Of a stretch of DNA of 64,000 nucleotides, positions 21,411-33,770 are shown one piece after another. Where the stretch lies: NCBI GenBank assembly GCA_963922205.1, contig CAWUHX010000005.1, positions 1,736,001 to 1,800,000 of the forward strand, given 5' to 3'. Each line of letters opens with the position of its first letter. The first letter of the stretch is position 1. The notes under the pieces are model-generated. The model saw only the letters and a program-made list of their open reading frames with translations. It did no database searches and had not been told where the DNA came from. Position numbers and translations under genes: made by a program. The DNA comes from Romanomermis culicivorax. Lineage: Eukaryota > Nematoda > Enoplea > Mermithida > Mermithidae.

Positions 21411-22450
21411 ACTACTTCACGTAGGGTGGTAAAACTAGTAAAGCTTAGTAAAGTTAGATCACAACAATAAAGATCCATTTTTCATAGACAATTTATGCCA
21501 TAACTGGGAAATATTGACCCCTGATATTCTTGAACATTCACAATTATGCAAAATATCGCTAAGAGGGGTCAAATAATGCTGCGAAATAGATAGTTGATAA
21601 ATTAAACTTACAAAAAACTGATGAGCTATAAGTTCTATGGCAACATTCTGATGGATTCAGCATAGTGCTAGAAAAAGGATACAAAGCTTCTTCTGCATTG
21701 GCTGTTGAGAAGCTCGATCATTCACATTTTGTTGTGCTTCTGAAAAATTGAAAAAATTGACTTTACTTGATGTTCAACACAATGTTTTCTGTTTATTCAT
21801 AATCTAAATGAAATAAAGTGAATTCATCTATGCTTTGCTTGTACTCTTAATGACCATTTTCTAGGTATTGGTAATTTTCAGGATCTGTGCTCTTTTCCAA
21901 AAATGTAGTAGAAATATGTATTTGTCTTGGATACATCAAACATAATTTCTACTATACATATTTGGACTTACTCACCTAATATAGCATGATTCTGAAAGTT
22001 CTGAATAGTTCGATCCTGCTCCTTGGCTATCATTTTCCTGTTGAAATGCAGGAACATCATTTGATCAAAAGTTGTTGAACAGCTGTAGGCTCTGTTTTGA
22101 TTGTCAATGTGCAACCTTGTTGATAAATTCAAATGACCATGTATGTAGAACGTTGTTCCTGAATAGTCATTTGGGCAGCCAGGTGTGGGTGTTCTAAGCT
22201 GCAGTGGATTGATGTTGAGGCAAAAGTTAGCTGAGATATTGCATCAATTCGATGAATAATCCATATGCCTGTTAATGTCCAATTCTCAAAAAATTCGGGA
22301 ACCTGGAATCAATGAATCACATGCTTTCATGAAAAGTTTGTCAAATGAATCACACCAAGAATATGGTGCTCGATGACCATAAACTACCACAACTACAACA
22401 ATTTATGAAAGCACATTGTGAGATACTTTGTCCAACAGAAAAGTAGGGCG
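21411..22450. other. No clear gene; possible upstream part of the transposon gene
   Basis: Sequence upstream of the 21401 frame on the minus strand. It should hold the N-terminus of that gene, but I find only short interrupted frames. Confidence 0.4.
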
Positions 22451-22786
22451 TCAAGGTGGAATTCCAAAAAACTGTTTCATAAATGCTGCATCTGATGTTT
22501 GAATTAGTGCAATGGCTAAGGGAAAGCTATTTCCACTTTCAATCATGTCAATTCGATGATCATTGTATATATTGTACTTTGTGTATACATATGGAGTTTC
22601 TAGCAGCATGTCTGGTGATAAAGTGTAATCACCAATTACAAAGTATGAACTAGAAAAATGATAGCTGAATATATTTGCGAATAAAATAAAGTGTGGCCTT
22701 GGATCTGATCGTTCAGCTGGCTTCATTATTGATGAATAGTAATTATCCAAGGATCTATGTGCTTTTTGGGAACTGATGTAATACAA
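22451..22786 (-). CDS. Unrecognised 111-codon open frame
   Basis: A frame with KPAERSDPRPHFILFANIFS, then YFVIGDYTLSPDMLLETPYV and a MIESGNSFPLAIALIQTSD segment. It looks protein-like, not a low-complexity artefact, but I cannot name it. Its upstream end abuts R copy B near 22790, so it is probably a truncated gene of another element. Confidence 0.35.
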   Translation of the reverse strand: MYYISSQKAHRSLDNYYSSIMKPAERSDPRPHFILFANIFSYHFSSSYFVIGDYTLSPDMLLETPYVYTKYNIYNDHRIDMIESGNSFPLAIALIQTSDAAFMKQFFGIPP

Positions 22787-22799
22787 TTCGATAAATTCC

Positions 22800-24750
22800 C
22801 CAGTTTCGGGGTAGATAAATTCAAATATTCAAATTCCAGAAATTCATCTTCCAATGTGATTATCCTCTCATTGTTTGATAATTGGGCAACATTTTGCTTG
22901 TTTAACATTGTTTTTCCTTATCTTCTAATGATTTGTTATATCCTCAGCATAGTCCACCAACTATTTATTACCAGAGGTATTGAATTCTACCGAGAATTTG
23001 TCTTCAAACACATCTGGAACACAGTTTGCTTGGACACGATAATAACAACATTGCTAAGAAGATTGAAAAATTGAAAAAATCCAGAAAAACGTGTAAAAAC
23101 ACATTCCAATGAAATCTCTATTCAAAATAGACTAAATGTAGACCTGTGTCGACCAAATTTTTAACTCACGTCCAAGAATTGGCCAGGTGCAACAAAATCT
23201 GCAAAAAAAATAGACAAATTCAGCAAGAAGGTGGAATTTAATTTTCTCAATCCAGATTACAGCACATGACCGAGAAGTGTCAATGTTTTTGATGCAGTTC
23301 AAAATTGTGAATCTAATGCATCCTGAAACATCTTTCCACCATGCCAAAATAAAAAGATACAACACTTCAAACAGAAGTATATATTTTATTGGACAAATAT
23401 ACACAAATGAGTGATGGTTGCAGTTTAAATTTCGGATTTCACAGACAGAGGCAGCACTTCATCCTGGATTTAACCATCTAATAAGCATCCGATAACAAAA
23501 TGCAAAAATAGGTTGTACCTATAATGCAGAAATAATGTTTGATGATCAAGGATAAAATGAATATGACTACTCATGAAAATTAAGAGAACAATAGTAATTT
23601 TAGCTAATTTTAAATTCCTAAAATTGAATTTAGGTTAAGTGATATTGTCATAATCAGTGGAGATGAAAATATGGTACATGACTGCACACATTGTTTATTG
23701 CAATTAATCACCACAATTGCCATAGGTCAAATTTCTAAAAAACACAACAAACACTTCTCAATTAATTTCATTGTCAAAAATCAAAAGTTTTCCAGGCAGT
23801 TGATAAGTTTGAGCTGACTCTCGTACCTCAGCAGGTCAAGCCAGAATAGTAGTATGGATTTCAAACATACTAGTGGATGAAATTCTGACAGTTGACCCTA
23901 GAATGTTTTATCTATCAAACATGTAAGATGGAGGTCAGTTATCAGCAAGCTGACTCTCAAAATATTGAATTCCTCATTGCTGAGGATGAGCTATGATGAG
24001 CTGAGGATCAGCTATGATGAGCTGAGGTTGAGCTATGATGAGCTGCATTCATTTCCTCCTGGTTATGAATGGCTAAACCAACTAGGCTACACACTTTCAA
24101 TCTGATGAAACATGAATATTATTTTGCAGACTGTTTATGAGGGCTCCACACATCACCCAAAGTTCAAACTGGGGTAAAAGCTGTGTGTAAATAGTTTTGT
24201 GAACATGATAGCTGCAGGAGTCTTCAATTGAAATTCTAGCAGATAACTCTTCTAAAGGATCTTTTGCTCTGCCTTGAAAACTCACAACCTAAATGCACTC
24301 ATATGTTGGAAGAGGTATTTTGCTTATTCCTTCTCTTACCAAGTAATAATCGGATATCTTGGACTAAGTGATGCGATCATTTCACTATACCATTAGTTTT
24401 CAGTCAGATAACTTTGCGCTTGACATGATGGTTTGCATGGTGAATCAATTTAAGGCTCTGTTTTTTCCTCCCCAATAAAATTTAAGATACTTCCTCACCA
24501 TCTCAAGAGTGATTGGAATAATGGTATCAATATGATTCTACGGCTAAAGTAACAGGCTGATCTGCTGCTCCTCTGGCTTCAAAGGTTAATGTGAAAAAGA
24601 AATGTTTGCAAGACTGAATGATGAAGTTTGAATATCTCGACTGTTTTGCTACCTGTCTTATAGGAATGGGAGACTTTAAATTCTCAGCCAAAAAATGGAT
24701 CAAAAAATGAAGATTCAGGGAGATTACCAAAGTGAGTTTCATGAAAACAA
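22800..24750 (-). mobile_element. Element R, copy B (partial)
   Basis: Collinear with copy A 5180-6900: shared blocks include attgaattctwccgagaa (22979), cagaagtatatattttattgg (23372) and the exon-like module with its donor (23825-24000). The transposase half is missing. Copy B also keeps an unbroken version of the site (ttgataattgggcaac, near 22875) into which a Tigger element inserted in copy C. Confidence 0.8.
24097..24285 (-). pseudogene. Exon-like block of R copy B
   Basis: Equivalent of 6389-6590 in copy A, with the same frame (ELSARISIEDSCSYH). Confidence 0.45.
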
Positions 24751-24984
24751 AGAATGTTAAAAGTTTTCAAACAAAGTTGGTATTTTTAGGAAATTCTCTC
24801 TTATGTTGCACACATTATATGTGGGAACCCTGAGATTATTTATGCAATCAAGTTAGTTGGAAAGAGTCCTATGTTTTAGATGTTGTTGTTGAGGCGAAAG
24901 GTTGTCTAAAGGTCTATTTTCAGTATAGTAGAAGACACATTTGAAGGGGTTTCCTCGATGTAATAGGTTATCTGTTCATTGTGG

Positions 24985-26370
24985 AGCTTGGGGAGAAGGT
25001 TCCCGAACCAGTTCTGTCCTTGTCATTTGGATGGATCCTTGATATCCCGATGATCTTTAGCAAGACCAACTCCCCAGTTCTTATTGTATGGGCTAGCCTC
25101 AACTAAAATGTCTGGACTCATTTTGAATAGTGCCTCACACAGGTCTTTATTCTGTTCATACTTCAAGGTGTTAGCCTGAATAAGTTTTCACATGCCAATT
25201 CGGGCCATGTGCCAAGTTTCTACTCATCCAAGGAAAGTTTTTCCCCAATCCATTTAGCCTGTTTCGCTTCTTTAGCCAGCATAATTTCTTAGGCTCTAGT
25301 TAAATCTCCTACCTAGACTGCCTTTTTGAAAAATAGAAACTGTACCATGCAGTTGTACTGAGTGCCTTTTTCGTCTTTAAATTTACACAGATAATGATTA
25401 GATTGAAAATCCGATTCCATGTAAAACCACATAATTTTGACTGTAGAATTGGTCATTGGAGGTGGTGCGGCTGTAGTAGAAGATGCTGGAGCAGTCATGG
25501 GTTTTGGTTTGGTGACTGCTGCTGCCCAGTGACTTTTGGGAGGGGCAACCAATGCAATGTTACATTGTTTCAGGGTATGTCCAAAAATCATACATTTTCT
25601 GCATGCTTTCTGCCAGATAGCAACTTTCACAGGGTTCTTCATAGACTTTCCTCGGAACCATTTATAGCTGCTAAATTGGTATTTGGTTGAAACTTCTACC
25701 TGGACAAATCGTTCTCCACTACTGATTCCCAGATCTTTGGGGATAGTCCATCCGAAACCAGATATTATCTGAATTTTTTCATTCAACCATTTAATCCAAG
25801 AGGCTACTTTGGAATGGTCGACACAAATTGGCATATTTGAGAAATGAAGAACTGGCAGATTGTCTTAGTGTTGATTTGGCGCCACCAATTCGATTTGGTG
25901 CAAAAATAACTTGATTTTGTCCTTGTAGCTCGATCACACTGATCTCTTATGTAAAAAAAGAATTTGAAATTAGTTCTAATGCCAATGATATGTTACAGTG
26001 GAACTTCAACCCGATGAATTCTCAGATAATTTCGAGAGTGGATTCATTTTGTAGTAATTTGTAGTCCTTGAAATTAATGTAAGCAGTAATCTCGTTCATT
26101 TTTGTCGTTCTTGATCCTTCAATGTTTCATTATCATTTGTAAGGAGGATCATCCTGCAGATCTGAACGTGTCGAGTTTGAATTCCTTTCTAGATGTCTTT
26201 TTTCTATGGGTTGGATGAATTTTTTGGTATTTTCATCATCAGCGACAATGTTGGGCCAAGTAGGAGTGTCAGGTAGCATGGACTTATCACTTAGGTCATG
26301 TCATCAGCTGTCCTGGGACCTGTTGCCAATTGAATCATACCAGGGTGCCCTGCTGGCCTCCGTGGGTTTG
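24985..26370 (-). pseudogene. LINE ORF1 remnant: CCHC knuckle plus NADAR domain (copy B)
   Basis: The best-preserved part is 25834-25313 (173 codons): an N-terminal domain (WIKWLNEKIQIISGFGW; FVQVEVSTKYQF), a perfect CX2CX4HX4C zinc knuckle (CRKCMIFGHTLKQC, residues 78-91), a Pro/Ala/Thr linker, then the start of a NADAR domain (YLCKFKDEKGTQYN). After a stop at 25313 and a frame change near 25195, NADAR continues (KYEQNKDLCEALFKMSPDIL; VEASPYNKNWGVGLA) to the C-terminal QGQNWFGNLL near 24990, with one TGA at a Trp position. The glutamate of the usual S-x-E-Q/H motif reads Val here (CMVQF), and the Asp of the 'spyDkiWG' motif reads Asn, so the enzyme site is lost. Upstream to 26370 only scattered N-terminal pieces remain. 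No ORF2 follows. It is clearly related to the ORF1 at 32064-33770, but much diverged from it. Confidence 0.75.
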
Positions 26371-28160
26371 ATATTTTTTTTATAAGAAAGAATGTTTGCT
26401 CAAAAACACTCTGGACAAAGTGGCAGCTTTGCCAAAATTTTTCCTTCAAGTTCAAAGAAGAAATGTAGCCAGCAAATACTACAAAACCACAGTTAAAAAG
26501 TGTTAGGTTTTAATCTAAAAGAATATTATAGGGTTAAAACCTTCCGAGTTTTTTCTTTCATTTTTTTGATTTGTGATAGTTATATTTGGTGCATGTGATC
26601 AACAACAACAATAAAAACAGTGCAAAAAATCTATATATTTACAATGGAAGAAAAGTAATTTGTTTTATTGTTAATCCTGTATTTTCTTAGCCTCCTACTC
26701 CTCCGAAAAAGTGTTCTCTGGTAAAATCGTCCTAACCCTAGTTCTCTACAAGAGGCAAATCCTGACACAGAATGCCTCCAGAACAAGAGACAAGGCCTGG
26801 TTGCCTAACTTTTGTCTTCTCTCAAATGATTTGCTGTTGGTGCCTTGGCCCAGTCTCACACTGGGTAAGAACTTTACTGTAGTACTTTTCATTTTACCTC
26901 CTTCGTAGCCATCATATTCCCAAAAGTTCATTGTTTTCCTGCCCTCATTCTTGATATTGATCTTGATATTTCTTGATATTGATATTTGGCCCAAACATGA
27001 GCCAAATGATGGTTAGTGATAACATTTAATATTGATATTACCCCAGATAGGCTTTTTGATTTTAGCCATCTATTATCCCCATTCATTTCATCTGAGAAAT
27101 GAGATTTCAGATACAGGAATTGTTGTTGAAGTTCAGAATAAAGATGTACCATGTACTTTGTTTTAGTTTGTATCCTCTCCTCTGTTTCCTGGGGTTTGTC
27201 CCAAAGGACTAATTCTTATCTGAAAATATGTAAAAATACTCTATGTTTCTCTACAACATTGTAGGTATGCGGCACTCTGGTGTCTGGAAATTGGTGCCAT
27301 GCCCCAGTTGGTGGAAAAAATTTGATTATCTTTTGGAAACAGAAAATCTTGATATCTCAGGGTAATCTTAATTTATATTCTCCTTAAATTCCTCAAGAGC
27401 AGATCAATGATTGATTGTTGATACCTACGTTGATTCTGGTCCCTCATCAGACCATTAACAGTGATTTCAATGGGTGAAATACTCGATTCATTCATTCTTT
27501 AGTTGGGACTTCAGATTAGACCTATTTTTAAAAGGTTTGTCTAAATACTCTTCTCTGTCATGTGATAGAATCAAAATCTATTCTATTTATTCAAAAAACA
27601 GAAGCTATGTCTCCTTCATTAACAGTTCCAAACAATGGAACGAATATCCTATTTAACCACGTGGCTAGTAAGATGAAAAAGGGGATTAGATTTTGAATAC
27701 TGTGCAACATAGCAAAATGATTGAGGTGTTTTCAAAAAATCATCTGTTTCACAAGTATAACCCAAAACAGTATAACTTTAGAAGTTGTATGTTCAACTAC
27801 AAGACTTGTACCACAGCACCCCACAAAAACTCTTTTTCCAAGGCTGGCAAAAACCAGGGCAACCCAGAGTTGTTTGTTGGCCAAGGCCAGTGGTTTCTCT
27901 TTCATTCTCTCATTATTCTATGCAAAAATATTCTATCTATCAATAAATATTATGCTATGGGTTCTCCAGATTCTCCATCATCAAACATGCCAACCTGTCC
28001 ATTCTGAATGTTTTGAGCTTGCTTTCTCTACTAGGAGTCTGAACCTCCTAGTGCCCATTGAGTTTGAAGGTCAAATCAATAAATCGCCAAGATTGGGTTT
28101 CAAAGGTCAGTCTGTATTTATACCTTGATATCTTAGGTAACCTATATTTAATAAAATAGG
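26371..28160. other. No gene assigned
   Basis: Between two LINE remnants. It contains short gatattgat repeats (26940-26990) and several 60-135-codon frames on the plus strand (27474-27656, 27693-28007, 27721-28128) without recognised domains. Part may be the 3' untranslated end of the LINE. Confidence 0.45.
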
Positions 28161-28162
28161 AC

Positions 28163-31100
28163 TCAAATATTTTTTTCAAACAAGTTTTTTTCCAGGTGGA
28201 ATATTATATTCCTAGCCATTTTCTTGAAATATGTCCAAATGCAGTGAAGTTTATTACTTCTCTCATGTTCACTTGTAGTAAGCCATATACTTTTCTGTCC
28301 TATTTGAATCATAAAATTCAGTAACACTTCTACTTCTTTGTTTTCAGACCGGATTCCAAGGATTTTGTTTACTTTTCCTAAATTGTTCACATTTTTGTTC
28401 ATCTTTTTAAGTGTAGAGTTTAGTTTCTCCCAGAAAGTTTGTACTCTAGGACAATCTACAAAGATATGTAGTAGAGTTTCTCTCTTGTTTTCATTCCTAT
28501 CATAACAATACTTGCAGTTCTCTTTTAAATTATTATTGAAATCCTTCATTCTTGAATTAGTTAGTAGAAATCTATATATTAATGCAAAATGTGTGTTTCT
28601 TTGATCCAGGAACAAATTTAGTCTTGTTTAGCTTCAATAAAGGTAAAATTTCTTGCTTTGTTATCCCTAATGTGTTATGCCAGTAATTCATTGGATATTT
28701 TGTCTTTTGCAGATTTCTCCTCAGAATATCCTATAACATCTTTGTACTTATTTGATCCCATGTTATTATCCTCTGATCTACCTCAATTCCCTGCTCCATT
28801 TCTTTAAAGTTTCCTTTTTTTGAAGCCATTCTTATTACTTTATATATATAAGGAATGTTACTGTTAAGTAGCCGATTATAGCTGTTAGAATTGGCTATTT
28901 CTACATAATGCCAAAAAAGGTCTGATTCTGGAATGTCTTTTCTTTTGAATTTAACTTTCGTCATATAGATCAAAGCCATTTGCTTCAGTTTTGTAGATGT
29001 TAGATTTATTCCTCTTTCCTCAATGTTCATCTGTAGAGTGTCTGTTTTATGTGGTACTCTTCCAATTCTAGGATACCATATGTATTTTACACATGCATTT
29101 TACAGTTCCTTAACTGTGTTGCTTTCTACTTCAGTAAAGCTACTCACATACTATAATTTTGAAAAATTTTATGTCTATTATCCTTGCTCTTCCAAGATAT
29201 GTCATAATTTGACATCTCAGTACCAAATCTGCTAAAGATAATGCCATATACTTTTGACTTAGTAACTTAATATTTCTGATATCTCAATGGAACAGATTGT
29301 TTATATATTCCACCCAAAATTAGAATTATAGTTTTTTCCTCTATCAGAGTTGCTCCACTTGCATTTTTTAACATTTTCTAAATTTCTGTTATCCATCAAT
29401 TGATTCAAAGTTTGAAATCAAAAAGTTTGTATCATCTGCTTAATTGGAAACCTTATATTCTTTGTTTTGGATTTGGATTCCTATCACACTGCTTGTGTTT
29501 CTAATGTAATTTGTAATTATTTCTGCTCCAGTAACATACAGTAGTGCAGATAATGGGCATCCTTGCCTAATACCTCGTATTTCAAATGGGGTTGATATAT
29601 TGCCGTTCACCTGAACTGAGGTTCTTGAATATCATTTCTTATAAATGATCTGTATCCACTTTATGAATTTTGGACTAAAATTAAAATATTCTAAGGCTTT
29701 AAAAAGATAATCCCACTCTATGATATGGAAAGCCCTCATGTGATCTACAGACAATATAATGCCATTCTCTTCATGCTCATTTGCATAGTGAATTACATTA
29801 TACAGAGACATTATTCCATCAAGTATATCCCTATTTTTGATGACACATTTTTGACTTTGTATGAATGATTTTTGTTATCACGTTCTTTAGTCGATGAACT
29901 AAAACCTTTGCTAAAATTTTATAATCAACATTCTGCATAGTTATTGGTCTCCAGTTTTTTAGATTTTCTTTTTCCCCTTATCCTTTATGGAGTTGTGAAA
30001 TTATTCCATAATACATAGAGTATCCAATTTTTTCGTTAGTATAGATTACCTTGTATAATTTCCTCAAGTATGGAAGTAGAATACTTTCATATTTTTTGTA
30101 AAATTCAATAGGTATTCCATCACTGCCTGGCAGTGTTTTTTTGTGCTTGGTCCATTTGTGCTGGTACAAACGATCTCTCAAAAACTGTTTGTACTCCAAA
30201 ATTTGCGAAAAATTGCTAAAAAAAGGATTCATTGTTATAAAATGCAACAAACATGCTGTGAAATATGAATGTGTTGGCTATTTTGAGGAGACACATAAGA
30301 AGGCTACAAATTTGGACACATAAAACACTTGACTATGAGGCGCATAACATGCATTAGTGAAATACTCGACAAAAAGCTTTTATTATCATGCAACAGCTGC
30401 TAGTTTGTTAGTTTCCATGTGGATGCATAAAAAACAAGTCCTACAAAGTTCATTGATATTGAATACTAACAGCCTTGAGTAACAAAAATTTTTTTTGTCC
30501 AAAAGTTTCGGTGTGTACTGGTATAAACCAAGCCCAAATTTTCGTCTGTACTCTGGACCATGTTTGTAAAGTAAAAAAAAAAACTGCTCCCCCCCCCCCC
30601 CCGTGTCTTGTTATTTTTAAAACTTTTTATTGCTTCACTTATTTCTTTTTCAGTGATGCATTCCTCAAGCATGTTGTTATCCTCTTGGTTGAGGGTTTTA
30701 TTAGGTTGTTCAAGTAAGAACTCTTGTAGAGCTTCTCCACCTATCCTATTTGTATTGATTTCTTACCTCATTCAAAATTTCATTAGGATCTTCCACAATG
30801 CATCCATCAGTTTTCAGAATTTGTACAGTATTCTTTTCTCAAGTGACTCTTTTTTATCCTTGCTGCTGTTGATAATGTATATCTCTCAGTTAGCAACTCT
30901 ATGAAATGTGTTGTCTTAAGTTTTCTACCTATATTTCCTTGTTCAAGTTTCCTCTTTCTTTTATCTGATGATTTAAGCTTCTCATTTATGTCTTTGCTGT
31001 TTGGAAATGAAAATAGTAGAGTTTTAGTCTTTTTCATCTCATCATCGAGGATATCCCTTTTGGATTTATTAAAACTAGTTTTCTTTTTCTGAAGGTTGAT

Positions 31101-32001
31101 ATAGAAGCTCTTGATTTTTTGCTTTGTCTCCTCCCATTGAAGGATTATATCATGTTTTTTGTTCCCTGTCCATTCGATTAATTTATGCATAATAAGGCCA
31201 TCATCTTCAAAAAACTCATTGAAGTTCAGTTTTGTAGGATCTGCCTAGTTTGACCTTCAAAAATTCTAGCTTCAGTCTGATACTATAAGCATGATGATCA
31301 CTTATCTTCCAATCAACATAGTGGCTTTGTGTCAAATTATCACACAAATTGTCAGAAAGGTAGATTTGGTCAAATCTAGATTGTGTTTTAGAACGTTTAC
31401 TAAAATAGGAAAAATCTGAGCCATCTGGCTTTAGTCTCCTGTAACTATCCCTGACTTTTAGTCTATGCTTGATATTATCAAAATTTTCTTTTCAAGTTTC
31501 TCTTCTTCTTTGGAGGCTGTTTCTGTCTTTAGTTTTGTCTTCTACAATATTAAAATCTCCCATTTATATGCATTCATCATAATACTAGTACTTGACACTA
31601 CTTTTTCCAAAACATTATCAATAAAATCCGTCCCCCTTTTGATCATTACTTGGGATGTATAGACACAATATGTAGAAAATTTTTGCTTCACATTGTGCTA
31701 GGCATCCTAGTGCTCACCTTTTTATTTCAAAGATGTTTCTTTTAAATTGGATTCGAGTTTTTCTATTGATGCAAATTATAATTCCAGAGAAGTGTTCATC
31801 TCCTAGTGATCCAAATATTTGAAATTGCTTGGAGAATACTTGATGGAAATATTGACTCTGTTTATTTGTATTGAAATGTGTTTCCTGTAAGGCTAATATG
31901 TCAAAGTGTTTTGTCTTCTCAAATAATATACTTGTTTTTATGACATTATCTTTCAGTTTTTGCACATTAAGAGTGCATATATCCAATGAATTACTGGTCA
32001 T
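28163..32001 (-). pseudogene. LINE ORF2 (L1/Tx1 type): endonuclease and reverse transcriptase, broken
   Basis: In order on the minus strand: APE-type endonuclease start (32001-31714; SLDICTLNVQKL, then LALQETHFNT, the ET-H metal-binding region); linker region (31190-30807); RT start (30672-30600; EKEISEAIKSFKNNKT), split by the insertion at 30137-30602 and resumed as PGSDGIPIEFYKKY (30130-30070). Then come the RT block RGIRQGCPLSALLY (about 29600) and the catalytic box near 29440, where the expected Tyr of YADD is a TAA stop (stop-ADDT). The thumb-like part is at 29030-28731, and the C-terminal C-x2-C...H...C knuckle typical of L1/Tx1 at 28615-28163 (CKYC, then HIFVDC). Many frameshifts and stops; dead. 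Its partner ORF1 ends only 62 bp upstream, so this is one LINE of about 5.6 kb. Confidence 0.85.
30137..30602. mobile_element. 466-bp insertion in LINE ORF2
   Basis: The LINE reading frame 'NNKT | PGSDG' is split by 466 bp flanked by GTGTYTT (30133-30139 and 30603-30609), consistent with a target duplication of 4-7 bp. The insert carries GGTCCA motifs in opposite orientation near both ends and terminates in an A-run and a run of about 14 C. Probably a short non-autonomous transposon; its family is unclear. Confidence 0.6.
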
Positions 32002-32063
32002 GCATTGATTGATAACTCATACTCTTAAAAATGGTGCTCACACCCTTATTCTCCAGAATTCAT

Positions 32064-33770
32064 TTAAACTGACCTTTTATGCCCTCTCTTTGGGGATTTA
32101 CTTTCATGGGGCCTCTTCAAACTACGTCTGTGACTAGTAGGCTCGTAGAACTCAGGCCCCTTTCCGAGCACCTCTATCATCCGCCTCTTTGGTTTCATCA
32201 AAAGCTCACCAAAAACATTGTTCCTGGATGGACATCCGGGTCTTCTGGGGCTAAACCACAGCCCCAATACTTATCATAGGCATTGGCCTCAACCAGCAAA
32301 GATGGGGACATCCCCAAAAACTTTGCCCTTAACTCTGGGTTTTGCTCATACTTGTGTGCATTGGCATCAAATAGAGTTTTGTGGGCCCAATGGTGCCATG
32401 GTCCAAGTCTTGCAGTGTCCCATGCAACTTTGTCGCCCAATCTTTTTGCTATTGCCACATTTTTTGCATTCAAAATCTGATTGGCTATTTCATCCTGGCC
32501 AGCCATCTTTGCTTAGTAATAGAATGAGTAATGTTCTGTCAATTGATATGTTATCATATTAATGGTAAAAGGAGCCATATAATGGTTTGATAAATAATTT
32601 TTATAGGAAATAAAGGGGATTATTATTGTTTTGGTGACTGTTTCGCCTGATGTGGCCCTACTATCTGTTTCCAATGGAATCACTGCCATTGGAATGTTTT
32701 GATTACCCTGGTCTGGCTCTTTTGGGGCTGGTGCCTGACTACCAGGTTTGTAGTCGGCACCATATGAGCTACCAGTTTTGTTCCTGGATTCACTTTTAGA
32801 GCTGCCGCATACGACCCTTTCAAAGGTTTGGCCACCCCTCTGATTCAATTCTGAGCAACATGGCCAGATTCCATACATTTCTGACACCAGTCGGTCATAT
32901 TGTAATGCAAAATTTCGGCTTTAACCACATTCTGCATACCCTTTGTTTGGAACTAGGCAAAACCTGGAAATATGAATTTGTGGTGAACTTCAACCACTAC
33001 GGAGCAAACTCCGGTTTTTATTCCTGTATCTTCGACCTCAAGCCATTTGGAGTCAGAGATAAATTTAATATTTATGGACTCGTGTGGTACCATTATAGGA
33101 ATGTTACTAATACGCTAATTTCTTACCCGAGTGTTCGATCTTTGCCTCGGCAATTCCAACATCATTTGAGTGTTGAAAATTATAATAGGTAATTCCACAG
33201 CCTTGTCCCATTGTTCTGGTCAGCTAAAAGTAAATTGAAAACAATCAAATTTAGAAATAACAAATTCTGGACACGTGATATTAGTGTTGTCCTTCTGGAT
33301 TGATAAAATGAGGTCCAGTCCAGATTAGCCTTGAGAGACAGCATTGTTCTTCGTCGTCAAAAAAGCTGATCAGTACAATAGCTTTGCTGCTTCTGTTTGG
33401 TCTATCATGACCTCCTCATCATCCGTTTAGCCGTCCTCACTATTGTCTTCATCTTCTGACAAATTTTCACTCATTTATCCCATTGGGCAGTCCAGTGGAT
33501 GTTTTCCATTTCTTTGGCCCAGGTGGTGGATAATCGGCAGATTTCCTTTTTTGCAGCCATGGAGGCCTTTCCAACAGCTTTAGTAAGCTCAGGTCAAAAT
33601 ACCAACTCGTTAAGATATGCTGGCAGTGGTGGTCAAGTCATTACCACAGTGAAGACCGGGTTTGAATTTTCAGTCTCTGCAGTAGAAATAACAGCACCAG
33701 TGGTTTTTTTCAACAGCCCCTAGGGGTGTCTCATTATGGGATACGAACCCAGACATAAGAGAGGTCATGT
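32064..33770 (-). pseudogene. LINE ORF1 with CCHC knuckle and C-terminal NADAR domain (copy A)
   Basis: The minus strand carries an acidic N-terminal part (MSENLSEDEDNSEDG near 33470), a globular region (about 33300-32950) and a zinc knuckle (WCQKCMESGHVAQN, whose last Cys codon is TGA, near 32870). A Gly/Pro/Lys linker follows (QAPAPKEPDQGNQN). Then a near-complete NADAR domain lies at 32629-32178: ISYKNYLSNHYMAPFTINMI, TEHYSF, ILNAKNVAIAKRLGDKV, then FLGMSPSLLVEANAYDKYWG, and after a frame change NNVFGELLM. The T-E-H and D-K-x-W-G residues of the family are kept. Known NADAR proteins (bacterial YbiA, phage and eukaryotic forms) act on ADP-ribose-type or riboflavin-intermediate N-glycosidic bonds. 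The protein ends in a basic tail (KSPKRGHKRSV) at a TAA, 62 bp before ORF2. There is one in-frame TAA at 32513 and about five further stops. A role in LINE mobility or host defence evasion is only inference. Confidence 0.8.

Noticed and set aside
26936..27000. Regulatory stem-loop
   Set aside because: The signal is a simple gatattgat repeat.
27474..27656. LINE C-terminus-like plus-strand frame (…SSKQWNEYPI)
   Set aside because: The resemblance to the 'WNxLP' end of some RT proteins is too short, and no other RT motif lies on that strand.
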